Source: Branchiostoma belcheri (Eukaryota; Chordata; Leptocardii; Amphioxiformes; Branchiostomatidae). From it: a stretch of 64,000 nt of DNA. Below are positions 1 to 12,819 of the stretch, piece after piece. Every line of letters starts with the position of its first letter. The first letter of the stretch is position 1. The stretch spans positions 451,186 through 515,185 of the forward strand of contig NW_017802580.1 of assembly GCF_001625305.1 (NCBI RefSeq), read 5' to 3'. The notes beneath the pieces are model-generated. The model ran no database searches, had not been told where the DNA came from, and was given only the letters and a program-made list of their open reading frames with translations. The position numbers and the translations under genes are program-made.

Positions 1-32
1 GTCCCTAAAGTCTGTCCACAGGAGTGACTCAC

Positions 33-108
33 TGTTGTCCCAATAGCCCCGTTTGTAAACGGCAAGATGACCAATGGTGGATCCGTCCATGTGAAAATGT
101 AGTGTCAT
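33..108 (-). CDS. MAM gene exon c: FHMDGSTIG strand
   Basis: Starts in phase 0 after TTTAG and reads [16 protein letters not shown], the counterpart of the F-x-Y-H-M-Y-G-x-x-I-G-x-L-x-V motif of MAM domains. It ends at a consensus GTGAGT donor in phase 1; the next exon is left of the window. Confidence 0.75.
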
Positions 109-1021
109 CTAAATGTAAAGATCAATAGCAATTAAGTCGCATCAGCATATATAACGCATTTTCGTAATTTAAACTGAAAAGATGTACTATAATCAAGGAA
201 TTCAGAACGTAGAAATTAAAAAGTCTTATATTAACCAATAAATATATTCTGATTGACTATCAACAACCATGGTCAGGAGAAAACTAGCAGCAGGTTTGAA
301 ACCCTTTATTCATTTACCATTGCGGAATGCCAATGGAAACTAGCTATATATATAGCAACGTGTTTGGAAATCCCGCATGTATTTGCATCCAAACCTTATA
401 TATTTAAATGGCGGATTGGTAAGATAAGGAAGATTGTTGCAGAAGTATTCAGACGTACCTTGCACTCTTCTGATGCTGATGGTGTGATGACGGGTCCTAT
501 GATTCTTGCTATTTCATCTATCCGTCTTGGTGCTGATGTTTCTATGAACATGTAATGTCCTGTCTCTGGGGGTAATAATGATGCATCAATTAATTAAGAA
601 AATTTTTCAAAATTTTTATTCCAAACCACTGTTACTTATATATGAACTTCACTTGTTTAAATGCGTTTACAGTTTTTTCAGAAACCTTGAGACCTTGAGT
701 TTTAGTATTCAAAAAAAATATTTCGTAGGTGTTTTATGTATGTTTCCCAGAAGTATATGTAAAGCTTCAATTCATGCTGCGAATCTACGTACAATACAAC
801 ACAGTGCTACTATATAAGTTTAAGTAAAGTTTTGATAATCTTGGCATCTAAGAAATCGGACGACTCTCACCCACCATTGCCATAAGTGTGGTCCGTTCGT
901 GGACCTGTTCGAAAGCCTGACGGTCCACTTTTACGGGTCCAGTCAAAGTCGTCATCGTGCATCTGGGCCCAGAAACACGGCTTCTCATCTTCAAAGTTAC
1001 AGGGAAGGGGATGTTCAATGA
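33..1021 (-). CDS. MAM-domain protein gene, partial (three exons, continues off the left edge)
   Basis: Read on the minus strand, three exons join in frame into most of a MAM domain. MAM domains are extracellular adhesion modules found in meprins, receptor phosphatases and many cephalochordate proteins. The first exon opens with CNFE and an acidic D-DFDW stretch, then TGP and DHT, the classical start of the fold. The second has [10 protein letters not shown] and the segment before the third cysteine. The third has FHMDGSTIG followed by LAVY, the usual central strand motif. Splice sites are 1021 (acceptor CTATAG), 875 donor, 565 acceptor, 459 donor (GTACGT), 108 acceptor and 33 donor (GTGAGT). 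The rest of the domain and the 3' end lie outside the window. Upstream exons (higher coordinates) were not found, so the full architecture is unknown. The family call is strong; gene identity is not. Confidence 0.8.
459..565 (-). CDS. MAM gene exon b: middle of MAM domain
   Basis: The exon begins [12 protein letters not shown] after a CCCCAG acceptor and ends at the third conserved cysteine (EECK) before a GTACGT donor in phase 0. The Y-x-F-I-E-x-S motif is one of the most conserved MAM strands. Confidence 0.75.
875..1021 (-). CDS. MAM gene exon a: N-terminal part of MAM domain
   Basis: A phase-1 exon encoding CNFEDE, CFWAQ, DDDFDW and [10 protein letters not shown] in order, which matches the conserved start of MAM domains (first two cysteines, the W-Q, the DW and the TGP-DHT motif). 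The donor is taken as the GTGGGT after AAT G because that choice keeps frame with the next exon; the better-looking GTGAGA four bases on does not. Confidence 0.75.
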
Positions 1022-1121
1022 CTATAGGAAAACAGCATAATTGCATCAGTTGTGATTTTAGCCATTGTAGCCATATCCGTAAAGTCTCGTGTGAATAAGG
1101 TCACGTGTCTGTAATCGTAAC

Positions 1122-1131
1122 TCTCGCGAGA
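1122..1131. promoter_or_regulatory. TCTCGCGAGA palindrome (BANP-type CpG promoter motif), candidate
   Basis: The 10-bp palindrome TCTCGCGAGA sits about 100 bp upstream of the first visible MAM exon on the minus strand, inside a larger imperfect palindrome (GTAACTCTCGCGAGATTAC) and 20 bp from a CACGTG E-box (about 1102-1107). In vertebrates this 10-mer is the core of a class of CpG promoters bound by BANP. Whether it works here is inference; a chance match in 64 kb is possible. Confidence 0.3.
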
Positions 1132-3605
1132 TTACGTTTTGAAGTGATTGGTCATTATTAATCATCCCGAAGAAGGCAACAGTAGTCGTTGAAAATTTTA
1201 TCTTTGTGTAATGATCCTTGTGTTCGAATAAATTTTAACCTTTTACTATGATAATGACTACCAACACAGATGAACTTTCATGATATGAGGAAGGGTTTTT
1301 CTGAATAAGTAAAAATCATACGTACAATGTCCCTCCACAAGTCTTTGAGAGTTCTGCGCATCGGTTGTGACTTGTAGAAGTTCCGTGACGATTACAAGCA
1401 CATTGAAGGTTTGTACTGGTGGTATCATGGCTGAAAAATCATTCCAGTCATTTTAACATTGCTACAATGTAAAATATGTCTTAATATCCAAAGATATCTT
1501 TGTAACTACAAAGAAAGCCAAACGTTGATGGGTAAGTACATGTGTGTGGCGATTTATTTCCCTGGCAGTTCACATTCTGCATGAGCTTTCTGTACACGTA
1601 ACGCCTTCTGTTCTAATTTTCAATAAGTGATATTTAATATTACTTTCAAACATTGATCATCAATTCAGCTACATTTGAAGATAAATGGTTGTTTCGAGAT
1701 GATCTCTTAAGATACCAGCCGTACCTATATTCATAATCGTTATTATCTGTATGTATGGCACAACGACCCCTTTGTAGTTCTTCAATGTCATGTCACATAA
1801 GTATCAACGTTAATTGCCACTGTGGGGAAACACAATGCGGAGAGCCAGTAGGTTCTATGCGACCGATTCCTGGGACATTGTGTACTTGGATGGTTGAGAA
1901 AGAAGATAAAAAATGTTTCAAACCGACACAGCCAGTTTCTGTGAAAAACAACACCAGCATAAGAAAGGCACCCAATGCGATTTCAGGGCGGAAAACAAAA
2001 ATATTTTGGATGAAGAAATCCGTCTTGTATTAACATTTACTGCCATTTCTTAGCGCATTTTCATCATTCCTTGCATCGTTTACCTCCCCCCACCCCCACC
2101 AAGCTACGTGAGGAGTCATATAGATAGCTAGAACTAGCCAACGATACGAAACAAGGCAATCGCTTTCCGTCAGTAACATCGCATTTTGCCTCACAGATGC
2201 TGTGGGTTAGGTTTGATTCAACTTACTACATTTAGAAAAGACCAGAAAATTGACCTAGAATCCTGTTTTACTGGTCTGAAATCGTTTTGGGTGGATTCAA
2301 TAACCGCCAAATAATATGAAAGATGCATAGTCGGTTAAAGTTTACACTATTATTAGACGTATTTACATATACCTTTAAACATTGGCCCATATCCGAGCGC
2401 TCAGAAACAAACAATATGAACGTTGATAGATTCTTGATACGGCTAGGGTGAACTAAAGATACGTACCGGCAAGATATTAGAAATAACCTCGTTGATGTCG
2501 TCTGCAGCGTATCTTACATTAATCATACATCGTCTTCAGAATAATATGTCTCTGGTGCCGGTTGCAACATGTCTGTACTGACTGCGCTGAGGTATGGCCT
2601 GGCTTCCACCAGGGCAAATGAGATTCATTCAGGTGTGAAATTGACATCCATGAAATATTGATAAGGTTTTATGGCAATTATTCCAGCAATGGGCATGCTT
2701 TGCCGCAGATGAAGAAACGGCTGCTTTTGATTGCATAGCAAATTTCCTCTTCTGCTATGACACACATATATCTAATTGCTTAAAGGACCTACATTTGTTT
2801 ACAAACTATAAGAATAATGCAGAATATTTGCCTCCCAACTGAAACTAGCGAGCTGATGGCGTCCATCAGCTATAGGGCATCGAAGAGTAACTAATCGATG
2901 ACGTCATTTCCGGTGTGGCTAGGGACAGATCAGTAATGGGGAGGGTTGTGTGACAGTTAAGAATTCGATCGTTCAATTTCTATGGCTTTACCCTGGAAAT
3001 CACTGGCTTCTTTTCCGTTTCTTCACTTACTCTCTTACATACACACGTACGATTGACACACAACACATATGATTGAGTGGATATTACATATTACAATGAC
3101 CGAGTGGTGGTGGCACATGCACTGTCCCCATATTAGGACGGAAAACAGCAGTGGACGGGATGAAATATCTCTTTTTCTAGAAGGTTTATTACTACAAGGT
3201 AGATAGATAGATAGACAGATAGATAAATGGATAAATATAATTTACATGATAGATATGAACACGATTCTTTACAAAACAGATTTGAAGAAACGAAGAAATG
3301 AACAAATGTTTGAATGAGTAAAGAACTGAACGTGATGCATGCAGTTAAACAGGTTTCATCTCCTTTAATGTGTAACAAAGCACCATTTTGTTCATACACG
3401 CCATGTTTGGTCGATTTCACCTTAGGCAACTCACTCGCCTGTGTGTCACTTAAAATAAACTTTGACCTCGTCTCCTTTGTCAGACGTACTACTTTGTTAT
3501 CATACACGCCACTTGCACGCCACTTCAGCTAAGTTTGGTTGATTTCACCTTGGGCAACTCATTTACTTGTCTGTGTGGCGTTTGACATAAACTTGAACAT
3601 TTTAC
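1132..3605. other. Non-coding stretch, no gene recognised
   Basis: Mostly AT-rich unique-looking sequence. Short open frames here, such as 1755-2033 on the plus strand, have no recognisable domain. A short minus-strand hydrophobic stretch near 1940-1990 could resemble a signal peptide, but lacks a convincing start codon and splice context. A GATA microsatellite lies near 3200-3222. Confidence 0.6.
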
Positions 3606-6372
3606 CTGCAACAACGGTCACTATGGTTTCCTTATGGTCTCTCTATATACGGTTAATTGTCGTGATAAAGACGATGTGTCATCCTTTTCTCTGCCGGTGT
3701 TCTGAGTTATACATAAAGAAACAAGTGATTTCTAGGCGGCAGAGAATGATTTGTTAAGGCCGCCAGCGACTCGCATTCCTGGAAACTTTCAGATCACGCA
3801 CACTTAGCTTAACAGCAAACGAACTGTTTTCGACTCATCCACCTCTGAAGTTGCCTCACAATACAAGATAAAAGCGTTGATTTTCATTCACCCCTCTATG
3901 AAATATAGTTCTATTTCAAAATTTATGCTACGTCACAATGTCTATTCCGCAGAAACTGTGGTCAGCGAAAACTCATGTCTGGAGAAATCTCTAAACGGCC
4001 GCAGGGGAAATGGCCCATGGAGCATACTCTCTTTCATAGCCTCCAAATCAGGCTCTGAGCAGCATTTGGATATCCTTTTTGTTTATTCCAACACTGTTTT
4101 CTGGTTATTGGCGTGTTTGTTTGCCACTGCTTTCGTAATATCTGCAACTTTCAGACTAAGATAGCAATCATTAAACAGTGCGTAGGAAACAAAATGCTAA
4201 CGACACAATATTCTGATAAGGAGGCTATTCTTCCACACCCTAATTTATGCACACGTACAAATGCTGTAACTACATTTACTGCTGAAGACCCCGTCTGGGG
4301 CGGTTCGGAACTTTAGTGGCTCCAACGAGAATTACAAAATGAGGTATGTAGGATATTTCAATGTTGTTACGAACGTTTTTGATAATGTTCTACTGCGTCC
4401 CGTAGATTTGCATTTATTGAATATTATTGCCTAGGTTTTCAATTATTTGCACGTTTGACTCGACAACTTCGGGAAGTGGGAGGGATACACTTTTTTATTA
4501 ACTGTAGCCAAACTATTTATTCTATAGCTTCCATTTGGTACCAAACATGTGGATATCCAACGGTGACTTTTATCCGGATTCATTTTTTTAAGATGTTAAG
4601 CCCTGAACATAACAATACCAGGCTTTGTGACCCCGGTTCCTGCAATATTTCCCGCGAGGGTAAAAACTATGGTCTTTCCTTGATAAGAGGGTTACTAAAG
4701 CTGTCGGCTGTATGATTCACATTGTGATATTCTGTACAGAACACATGTTCCATTAGGAACTGTGACAAGTAAAAAGGGGACATTACAAGCAGTGATGTTT
4801 TTTTTTCTTTCAAATAACAAGAGGGAGTTTTAACCAAATTTGTTTCCACGTGATGGGTGGGGAGTTTAAATACTGAAAGAAAATTCCCAGCGGCGACTAC
4901 GAATAGGTTGGATTTAGAGCACACGGCAGGGGTATTTTAATCGGTATTTGTTCTGCACCCCTCCCGACCTGCCTAATGGGTGTGTGTGTTGGGGGGGGGG
5001 GGTACGTGACGGCGTCCCAGTCCCAACTGCACATACATCCAGTAAACCTCTTTACGCTCTCCGTTAAACTCCCAAGTTTTCTCACTTTATCCTGCAAACT
5101 AACTACCTAGCGGCCGAACTTTTGCATCAAAGCTGGTGATTTTAGAAGCTTGGGCAAAAGGACCTTTAAATGAAGTAATATGGCGTGATAACGAACACAC
5201 CCAGACCGACCTTTTGAGGCCATACGTGAGGTCACATACAGCATTACATCTGCATGAAATGATATCAAACCTGTTTTTCACTTTTGGTTGGGACACTGTT
5301 GAACTATGAACTTTTGACTTGGGGAGGCTGAAAATGAATTGTCGCGATATTCGGTAGTTGTGTAGGACTTGATAAGACCTCGAAATTGTTAGATTTTTGC
5401 CCCCCTGGCGGCTTATAAAGACATACCGCCGTTTTGTTTAGCAAATATAAAGCAGATCGAGGAAGTTTCAACCCACTTGCCTTCTTTCGCAGCCAGCACG
5501 GGTGAGGGTGTTGTGGGGGTGATTACGGAATATGTTTAATTGTGTAGTTTGATATGATATGCAAATCACTTTTTCGTTAAAGTTGTTTATTTTAGAATCG
5601 AAGCTTGGACTCGACAAAAAACACCTAAAATTAATTCCAGCACATTAAAAGAGTATGAGTCATAATGAACACGCCTAGAAATGGTGCGGGAAGCTACACA
5701 TTAGGTCACAAACAATTACTTCTGCATGAAATGATGTTTTTAAAACTGCTCTCTCATGGTGAGGCACTATTGAACTGCGAAATTTTTAATTTGGTTTGGG
5801 AGACTAATTCAGAACGGGTAGGCATTAGCTTTATCTTCATTATAGGCAACAGTGCCATGTTCATTTGTTTATAATTATCCATCTACCAAATCTACCACAT
5901 TTTTTTTTAAATTGACACAACAGGTGGGTATACCTTTTTTCAATATGTCACTTATGAGGCCAGACCAGCTTTAGTCCACTCTCACAGGGAAGGGCCCCCA
6001 CTCTTTTTGAAAAGTGTAGTGTCATGAGTTCTTTAACGTTCTCAATGTCTGTCTCTCCTCAAACACTTGACCTCTTCTTCCACCTTTACATTTTAAAATA
6101 GAAGAAGTCCCTAACCGAAGGTAGATAGTCAAGTAAGGAATAAGGTGTACAGTACTAGTGACTTTCCCAGGGGAACAACACTTGGGACAGTCATAAATTA
6201 GAACCCAGAACTTATTTAGAAAAGCCTTGAGTGGCTTAGAATGTTCGCAGTCAACATCTTTTTCAGTCTAGGTACTGTACCGTTCAGACCTCCAGCTTTT
6301 TCTAATGTAACATGTTTCAGCTGCGTGTACATGTCCAGGGCTTGCGCGCGCGTGTAGGCAACAGAAATATTG

Positions 6373-6725
6373 AGGCCCCCATTCCACTAAGACGCCAGCG
6401 CTCTCTTTGCGACCTGAAATTGGCCAGAGCGCAAAGAGAGTGCCAATACACCGCCAAGTTCGCCATGCGAGCGCACTGAGTGTGCCATGAGCTCTATGAG
6501 CGCCGTCACCTCGGCGACTATTTCGAACCAACTCATACCGTCGCCGTGAGAGTACCATGGAGAGCGAGCTAACAATGAGCACCGTGAGAACGCCATGAGA
6601 ACGCGCGGAGATAACGCGGACAAAGTTCTCAACAGTACAGACCTAGGCGCTTTCTCCGCGTTCCGGACAATTTCAGGTCGCAAAGGGAGCGCAGTGAGAG
6701 CACCGTCATAGGGGAATGGGGGCCT
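6373..6725. mobile_element. CG-rich TIR element (MITE-like), copy in unit 1
   Basis: Begins AGGCCCCCATTCC and ends GGAATGGGGGCCT, with further inverted similarity inside (CTTTGCGACCTGAAATTG near the left end, CAATTTCAGGTCGCAAAG near the right). The interior is unusually rich in CG and GCGAGCGC-like words compared with the AT-rich surroundings. No open frame looks like a transposase, so it is non-autonomous. I could not find a convincing target-site duplication. A related half-element lies nearby at about 6890-7020. Confidence 0.65.
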
Positions 6726-9700
6726 TACACCATTGATTTCATGATTTGAATATGATGCAGGATGTACAAGAATGACTTTAAAAACAATAAAACAAACAAA
6801 ATGTATAAAATTTCTTTCTCCATTTTCTTAATTCGTTGAGTGAGCTCTGAAATCGTTGGTCGCCCGTAAACGTTGCTGACCTTTGAGATTTAGGTCACGC
6901 AGAGAGCGCAGGAAGGTTGCCGGAGAGATTCCACTTGAGCACGTCTTTCGTAAAGTTTTGCAATCCGGATAATTTTAGGTCGCAGAGAGAGCGCGGCGAG
7001 AGCGCCGCTGAGTGGAATGGGGGTATAACAGGTTGCAACGAAAATATTTCACACCCTAACCAAGAATGCCAACAACAAAGACGAGTGTTCCACACCCAAA
7101 TTAGTGAAAGAGTGACGTACATACTTCAACTGCATATACTGCTGAAGACCCCTGCAACAACAGTCACTATGGTTTCCTTATGGTCTCTTTCTATATATTG
7201 TCGTGATGAAGACGATGTGTCGTCCTTTTCTCTGCCGTTGTTCTGAGTTATACATGAAGAAACAAGTGATTGCTAGGCAGCAGAGAATGATTTGTTAAGG
7301 CCGTCAGCGACTCGCATTGCTGGAAACTTTCAGATCACACACACTTGGCTTAACAGCAAACGAACTGTTTTTGATTCATCCACCTCTGAAGTTGCCTCAC
7401 AATACAAGAGAAAAGTTGATCTTCATTCACCCCTCTATGAAATATGATACTATTTCAAAATCTATGCTACGTCACAATGTCTATTTTGCCAAAACTGTGT
7501 TCATCGAAAACTCATGTCTGGAGAAATCTCTAAACGGCCGCAGGGGAAATGGCCAATGTAGCATGCTCGCTTTGATAGCCTCCAAATCAGGCTCTCAGCA
7601 GCATTTGGATATCCTTTTTGTTCATTTCCACACTGTTTTCTGGTTACTGGCGTGTTTGTTTGCCACTGCTTTCGTAATATCTTCAGCCTTCTGACTAAAA
7701 GGTTTCGAAATAAATGAAATTAAACAGTGCGTAGGCAACAAAATGCTAACGACACAATACCCTGATAAGGAGGCTATTCTTCCACACCCTAATTTATGCA
7801 CACGTACAAATGATGTAACTGCATTTACCACTGAAGACCCCGTCTGGGGCGGTTCGGAACTTCAGTGGCTCCAACGAGAATTACAAAATGAGGTATGTAC
7901 GACCTGAGGATATTTCAATGTTGTTACGAACGTTTTTGATAATGTTTTACTGCGTCCCGTAGATTTGCATTTATTGAATATTATTGCCTAGGTTTTCAAT
8001 AATTCGCACGTTTGACTCGACAACTTCGGGAAGGGGGAGGGATACACTTTTTTATTAACTGTAGCCAAACTATTTATTCTATAGCTTCCATTTGGTACCA
8101 AACATGTGGATATCCAACGGTGACTTTTATCCGGATTCATTTTTTTAAGATGTTAAGCCCTGAACATAACAATACCAGGCTTTGTGACCCCGGTTCCTGC
8201 AATATTTCCCGCGAGGGTAAAAACTATGGTCTTTCCTTGATAAGAGGGTTACTAAAGCTGTCGGCTGTATGATTCACATTGTGATATTCTGTACAGAACA
8301 CATGTTCCATTAGGAACTGTGACAAGTAAAAAGGGGACATTACAAGCAGTGATGTTTTTTTTCTTTCAAATAACAAGAGGGAGTTTTAACCAAATTTGTT
8401 TCCACGTGATGGGTGGGGAGTTTAAATACTGAAAGAAAATTCCCAGCGCCGATTACGAACAGGTTGAATTTAGAGCACAGGGCAGGGAGATTTTAATCGG
8501 TATTTGCTCTGCACCCCTCCCGACCTGCCTAATGGGTGTGTGTGTTGGGGGGGGGGGGGCTACGTGAGGGCGCCCCAGTCCCTACACATAAATTCAGTAA
8601 ACCTCTGTACGCTCACCGTTTAACTCCCAAGTTTTCCCACTATATCCTGCAAAGTAACCACCTAGCGGCCGAACTTTCCCGTCAAAGCTGGTGATTTTAG
8701 AAGCTTGGACAAAGGGACCTTGAAATAAAGTAATATGGCGTAATAACGAACACACCCAGACCGACCTTTTGAGGACATACGTGAGGTCACATACAACATT
8801 ACATCTGCATGAAATGATGTCAAACCTGTTTCTTCACTTTTGGTTGGGACACTGTTGAACTATGAACTTTTGACTTGGGAAGGCTGAAAATGAATTGTCG
8901 TGATATTCGGTAGGTGGGTAGGTCTTGACAAGACCTCAAAAAATTCGATTTTGGGCCCCTTGGGGGCTTTTTATGGTACTGCATCGGTACTTCCGGTTTT
9001 GATATCTTATCGAGACAAGCTAGGGTCACGACATTTGGATCATACGTAGCTCTTGCATTTAAATACTAGTAAGTGACGTGATATTGAGCCCCCAAGTACC
9101 ATGCTCTTGAAGGGCAAGAGCGTTTGTTAAAAACTTTTAAGACCTCGAAATTGTTAGATATTGTGCCCCCCCGTGGCTTATAAATTCATGGCGCCTTGTT
9201 GTTTAGCAAATATAAAGCAGATCGACGAATTAAGTTTCAACCCACTTGGCTTCTATAGCAGCCAGCGTGGTTGAGGGTGTAGTGGGGGTGATTACGGGAT
9301 ATGTTTAATTCTGTAGTTTGACGTGATATGCAAATCACTTTCGTTAACGTTGTTAATTTTAGAATGGAAGCTTGGACTAGACAGAAACACCTAAAATGAA
9401 TTCCGGCACATTAAAACAGTATGAGTCATAATGAACACGCCTAGAAATGGCGCGGGAAGCTACACATTAGGTCACAGACAATTACTTCTGCATGAAATGA
9501 TGTTTTTAAAACTGCTCTCTCATGGTGAAGCACTGTTGAAATGCGAAATTTTTAATTTGATTTGCCATCATTTGGGAGACTAATTCACGACGGACAAGCA
9601 TTAGCTTTATCTTCATTAAAGGCAACAGTACCATGTTCATTTGTTTATCTATCAAACCTACCACATTTTTGAAAAATTGTCACGACAGGTGGGTATAACT

Positions 9701-10119
9701 TTTTTTTCAAATATCACTTATGAGACCAGACTGTAAGGTTTAGTCCACTCTCACAGGGAAAGGCCCCCACTCTCTTTGAAAAGTGTTCTCAATGTGTGGC
9801 TCTCCTCAAACACTTGACCTCCACTTCTACCTTTACATTTTATAATAGAAGAAGTCCCTAACCGAAAGTAGATAGTCAAGTAAGGAATAAGGTGTACAAT
9901 ACTAGTGACTTCCCCAGGGGAACAACACCTGGGACTGTCTTGAATTAGAACCCAGAACGTATTTAGAAAAGCCTTGAGTGGCTCAGAAAGTTCGCAGTCA
10001 ACATCTTTTTCAGTCTAGGTGCTATACCGTACAGACCTCTAGCTTTGTCTATTGCAACATGTTTCAGCTGCGTGTACATGTCCAGGGCTTGCGCGCGCGT
10101 GTAGGCAACAAAAATGCTG

Positions 10120-10497
10120 AGGCCCCCATTCTCCTAAGACACCGGCGCTCTCTCTGCGACCTGAAATTGGCCAGAGCGCAAAGAGAGCGCCAATACACCG
10201 CCAAGTTCGCCATGCGAGCGCACTGGGAGCGCACTGAGTGCGCCATGAGCTCCATGAGCGCCGTCACCTCGGCGACTATTTTGAATTGACTCATATGCGC
10301 ATACCGTCGCCGTGAGAGTACCATGGAGAGCGAGGTAACAATGAGCACCGTGAGTACGCCATGAGAACGCGCGGAGATACTAGTAACGCGCACAAAGTTC
10401 TCAACAGTACTGACCTTGGCGCTTTCTCCGCGTTCCGGACAATTTCAGGTCGCAAAGGGAGCGCAGTGAGAGCGCCGTCATATGGGAATGGGGGCCT
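10120..10497. mobile_element. CG-rich TIR element (MITE-like), copy in unit 2
   Basis: Same termini and interior as the copy at 6373-6725, at the equivalent position of the array unit, so it was present before the unit was duplicated. The related half-element is at about 10660-10790. Confidence 0.65.
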
Positions 10498-12819
10498 TAC
10501 ACCATTGATTGCATGATTTTGATATAATGCAGGATGTACAAGAATGACTTTAAAAACATTAAAACAAACAAGATGTACAAAATGTCTTTCACCATTTCCT
10601 TAATTCGTTGAGTGAGCTCTGAAATCGTTGGTCGCCCGAAAACGTTGCTGACCGTTGAGATTTAGGTCGCGCAGAGGGCGCAGGAAGGTTTCCGGAGAGA
10701 ATCCACTTGAGCAAGTCTTTCGTGAAGTTTCGCACTCTGGCTAATTTTAGGTCGCAGAGAGAGCGCGGCGAGAGCGCCGCTGAGTGGAATTAGGGTATAA
10801 CAGGTTGCAACGAAAATATTTCACACCCTAACCAAGAATGCCAACAACGAAGACGAGTGTTCCACACCCAAATTAGTGAAAGAGCGACGTACATACTTCA
10901 ACTGCATATACTGCTGATGACCCTTGCAACAACAGTCACTATGGTTTCCTTATGTTCTCTCTATGTACGGTTAATTGTCGTGATGAAGACGATGTGTCGT
11001 CCTTTTCTCTGCCGGTGTTCTGAGTTATACATTAAGAAACAAGTGATTGCAGGGCGGCAGAGAATGATTTGATAAGGCCGCCAGCGACTCGCATCGCTGG
11101 AAACTTTCAGATCACGCACACTTGGCTTAACAGCAAACAAACTGTTTTCGACTCATCCAGCTCTGAAGTTGCCTCACAATACAAGAGGAAAGCGTTGATT
11201 TTCATTTACCCCTCTATGAAATATAGTTCTATTTCAAAATTTATGCTAGCTCACAGTGTCTATTTCGCCCAAACTGTGGTCATCGAAAACTCATGTCTGG
11301 AGAAATCTCTATACGGCCGCAGGGGAAATGGCCCATGGAGCATACTCTCTTTCATAGCCTCCAAATCAGGCTTTGAGCCGCATTTGGATATCCTTTTTAT
11401 TTATTTCCACACTGTTTTCTGGTTACTGGCGTGTTTGTTTGCCACTGCTTTCGTAATATCTGCAGCCTTCAGACTAGGATAGCGATCATTAAACAGTGCG
11501 TAGGCAACAAAATGCTAACGACACAATATCCTAAAAAGGAGGCTATTCTTCCACACCCTAATTTATGCACACGTACAAATGATGTAACTGCATTTACCAC
11601 TGAAGACCCCGTCTGGGGTGGTTCGGAACTTCAGTGGCTCCAACGAGAATTACAAAATGAGGTATGTACGACCTGAGGATATTTCAATGTTGTTACGAAC
11701 GTTTTTGATAATGTTTTACTGCGTCCCGTAGATTTGCATGTATTGAATATTATTGCCTAGGTTTTCAATTATTTGCACGTTTGACTCGACAACTTCGGAA
11801 AGGGGGAGGGATACACTTTTTTTATTAACTGTAGCCAAACTATTTATTCTATAGCTTCCATTTGGTACCAAACATGTGGATATCCATCGGGGACTTTTAT
11901 CTGGATTAATCTTTTAAGATGTTAAGCCCTGAACATAACAATACCAGGCTTTGTGACCCCGGTTCCTGCAATATTTCCCGCGAGGGTAAAAACTATGGTC
12001 TTTTCTTGATAAGAGGGTTACTACCGCTGTCGGCTGTCTGATTCACATTGTGATATTTTGTACAGAACACATGTTCCATTAGGAACTGTGACAAGTAAAA
12101 AGGGGGACATTACAAGCACTGATGCTTTTTTTTTTTATTTTAAATAACAAGAGGGAGTTTTAACCAAATTTGTTTCCACGTGATGGGTGGGGAGGCTAAA
12201 TACTGAAAGAAAATTCCCAGCGGCGACTACGAATAGGTTGGATTTAGAGCACACGGCAGGGGTATTTTAATCGGTATTTGTTCTGCACCCCTCCCGACCT
12301 GCCTAATGGGTGTGTGTGTTGGGGGGGGGGCGTGAGGACGTCCCAGTCCCAACTGCACATACATCCGTTAAACTCCCAAGTTTCCTCACTTTATCCTGCA
12401 AAGTAACCACCTAGCGGCCGAACTTTTGCGTCAAAGCTGGTGATTTTAGAAGCTTGGACAAAAAGACCTGAAATGAAGTAATATGGCGTGATAACGAACA
12501 CGCCCAGACCGACCTTTTAAGGTCATACGTGAGGTCACATACATCATTACATCTGCATGAAATGGTACCAAACCTGTTTTGTCACTTTTTGTTGGGACAC
12601 TGTTGAACTATGAACTTTTGACTTGGGAAGGCTTAAATGAATTGTGATATTTGGTAGGTTGGTAGGTCTTGATAAGACCTCGAGTTTGTTAGATTTTGGC
12701 CCCCCTGGCGGCTTTTTATGGTACTGCATAGGTACTTTCGGTTTTGATATCTTATCGAGACAAGCTTGGGTCACACTGCTTGACGACAAAAACCTGGCTT
12801 TGCCCGCCCGAACTTTTTG

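Larger units (their letters stand above)
3606..12690. repeat. Tandem array of a ~3.5-3.8 kb non-coding unit (two full copies and a partial third)
   Basis: The same ordered sequence occurs three times. Landmarks are the CTATGGTTTCCTTATG block (about 3621, 7166, 10938), the CTAAACGGCCGCAGG-type block (about 3990, 7530, 11309) and the CGACAACTTCGG block (about 4460, 8018, 11784). Unit 1 is about 3606-7150, unit 2 about 7151-10920, and the truncated unit 3 about 10921-12690. Unit 2 is longer mainly because of a ~190-bp insert near 8940-9130. Each copy holds an open frame of about 95-137 codons ending in a hydrophobic segment, but most differences between copies are non-synonymous and starts shift, so I do not call it a gene. 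Confidence 0.85.

Noticed and set aside
3877-4164. 95-codon open frame repeated in all three array units, ending in a hydrophobic segment
   Set aside because: The start shifts by indels, most differences are amino-acid changing, and there is no recognisable domain or splice support; open by recent duplication rather than selection.
4455-4715. 86-codon frame almost identical at 8012-8272
   Set aside because: The DNA of the two units is almost identical in this whole segment, so conservation of the peptide carries no information; unit 3 breaks it.
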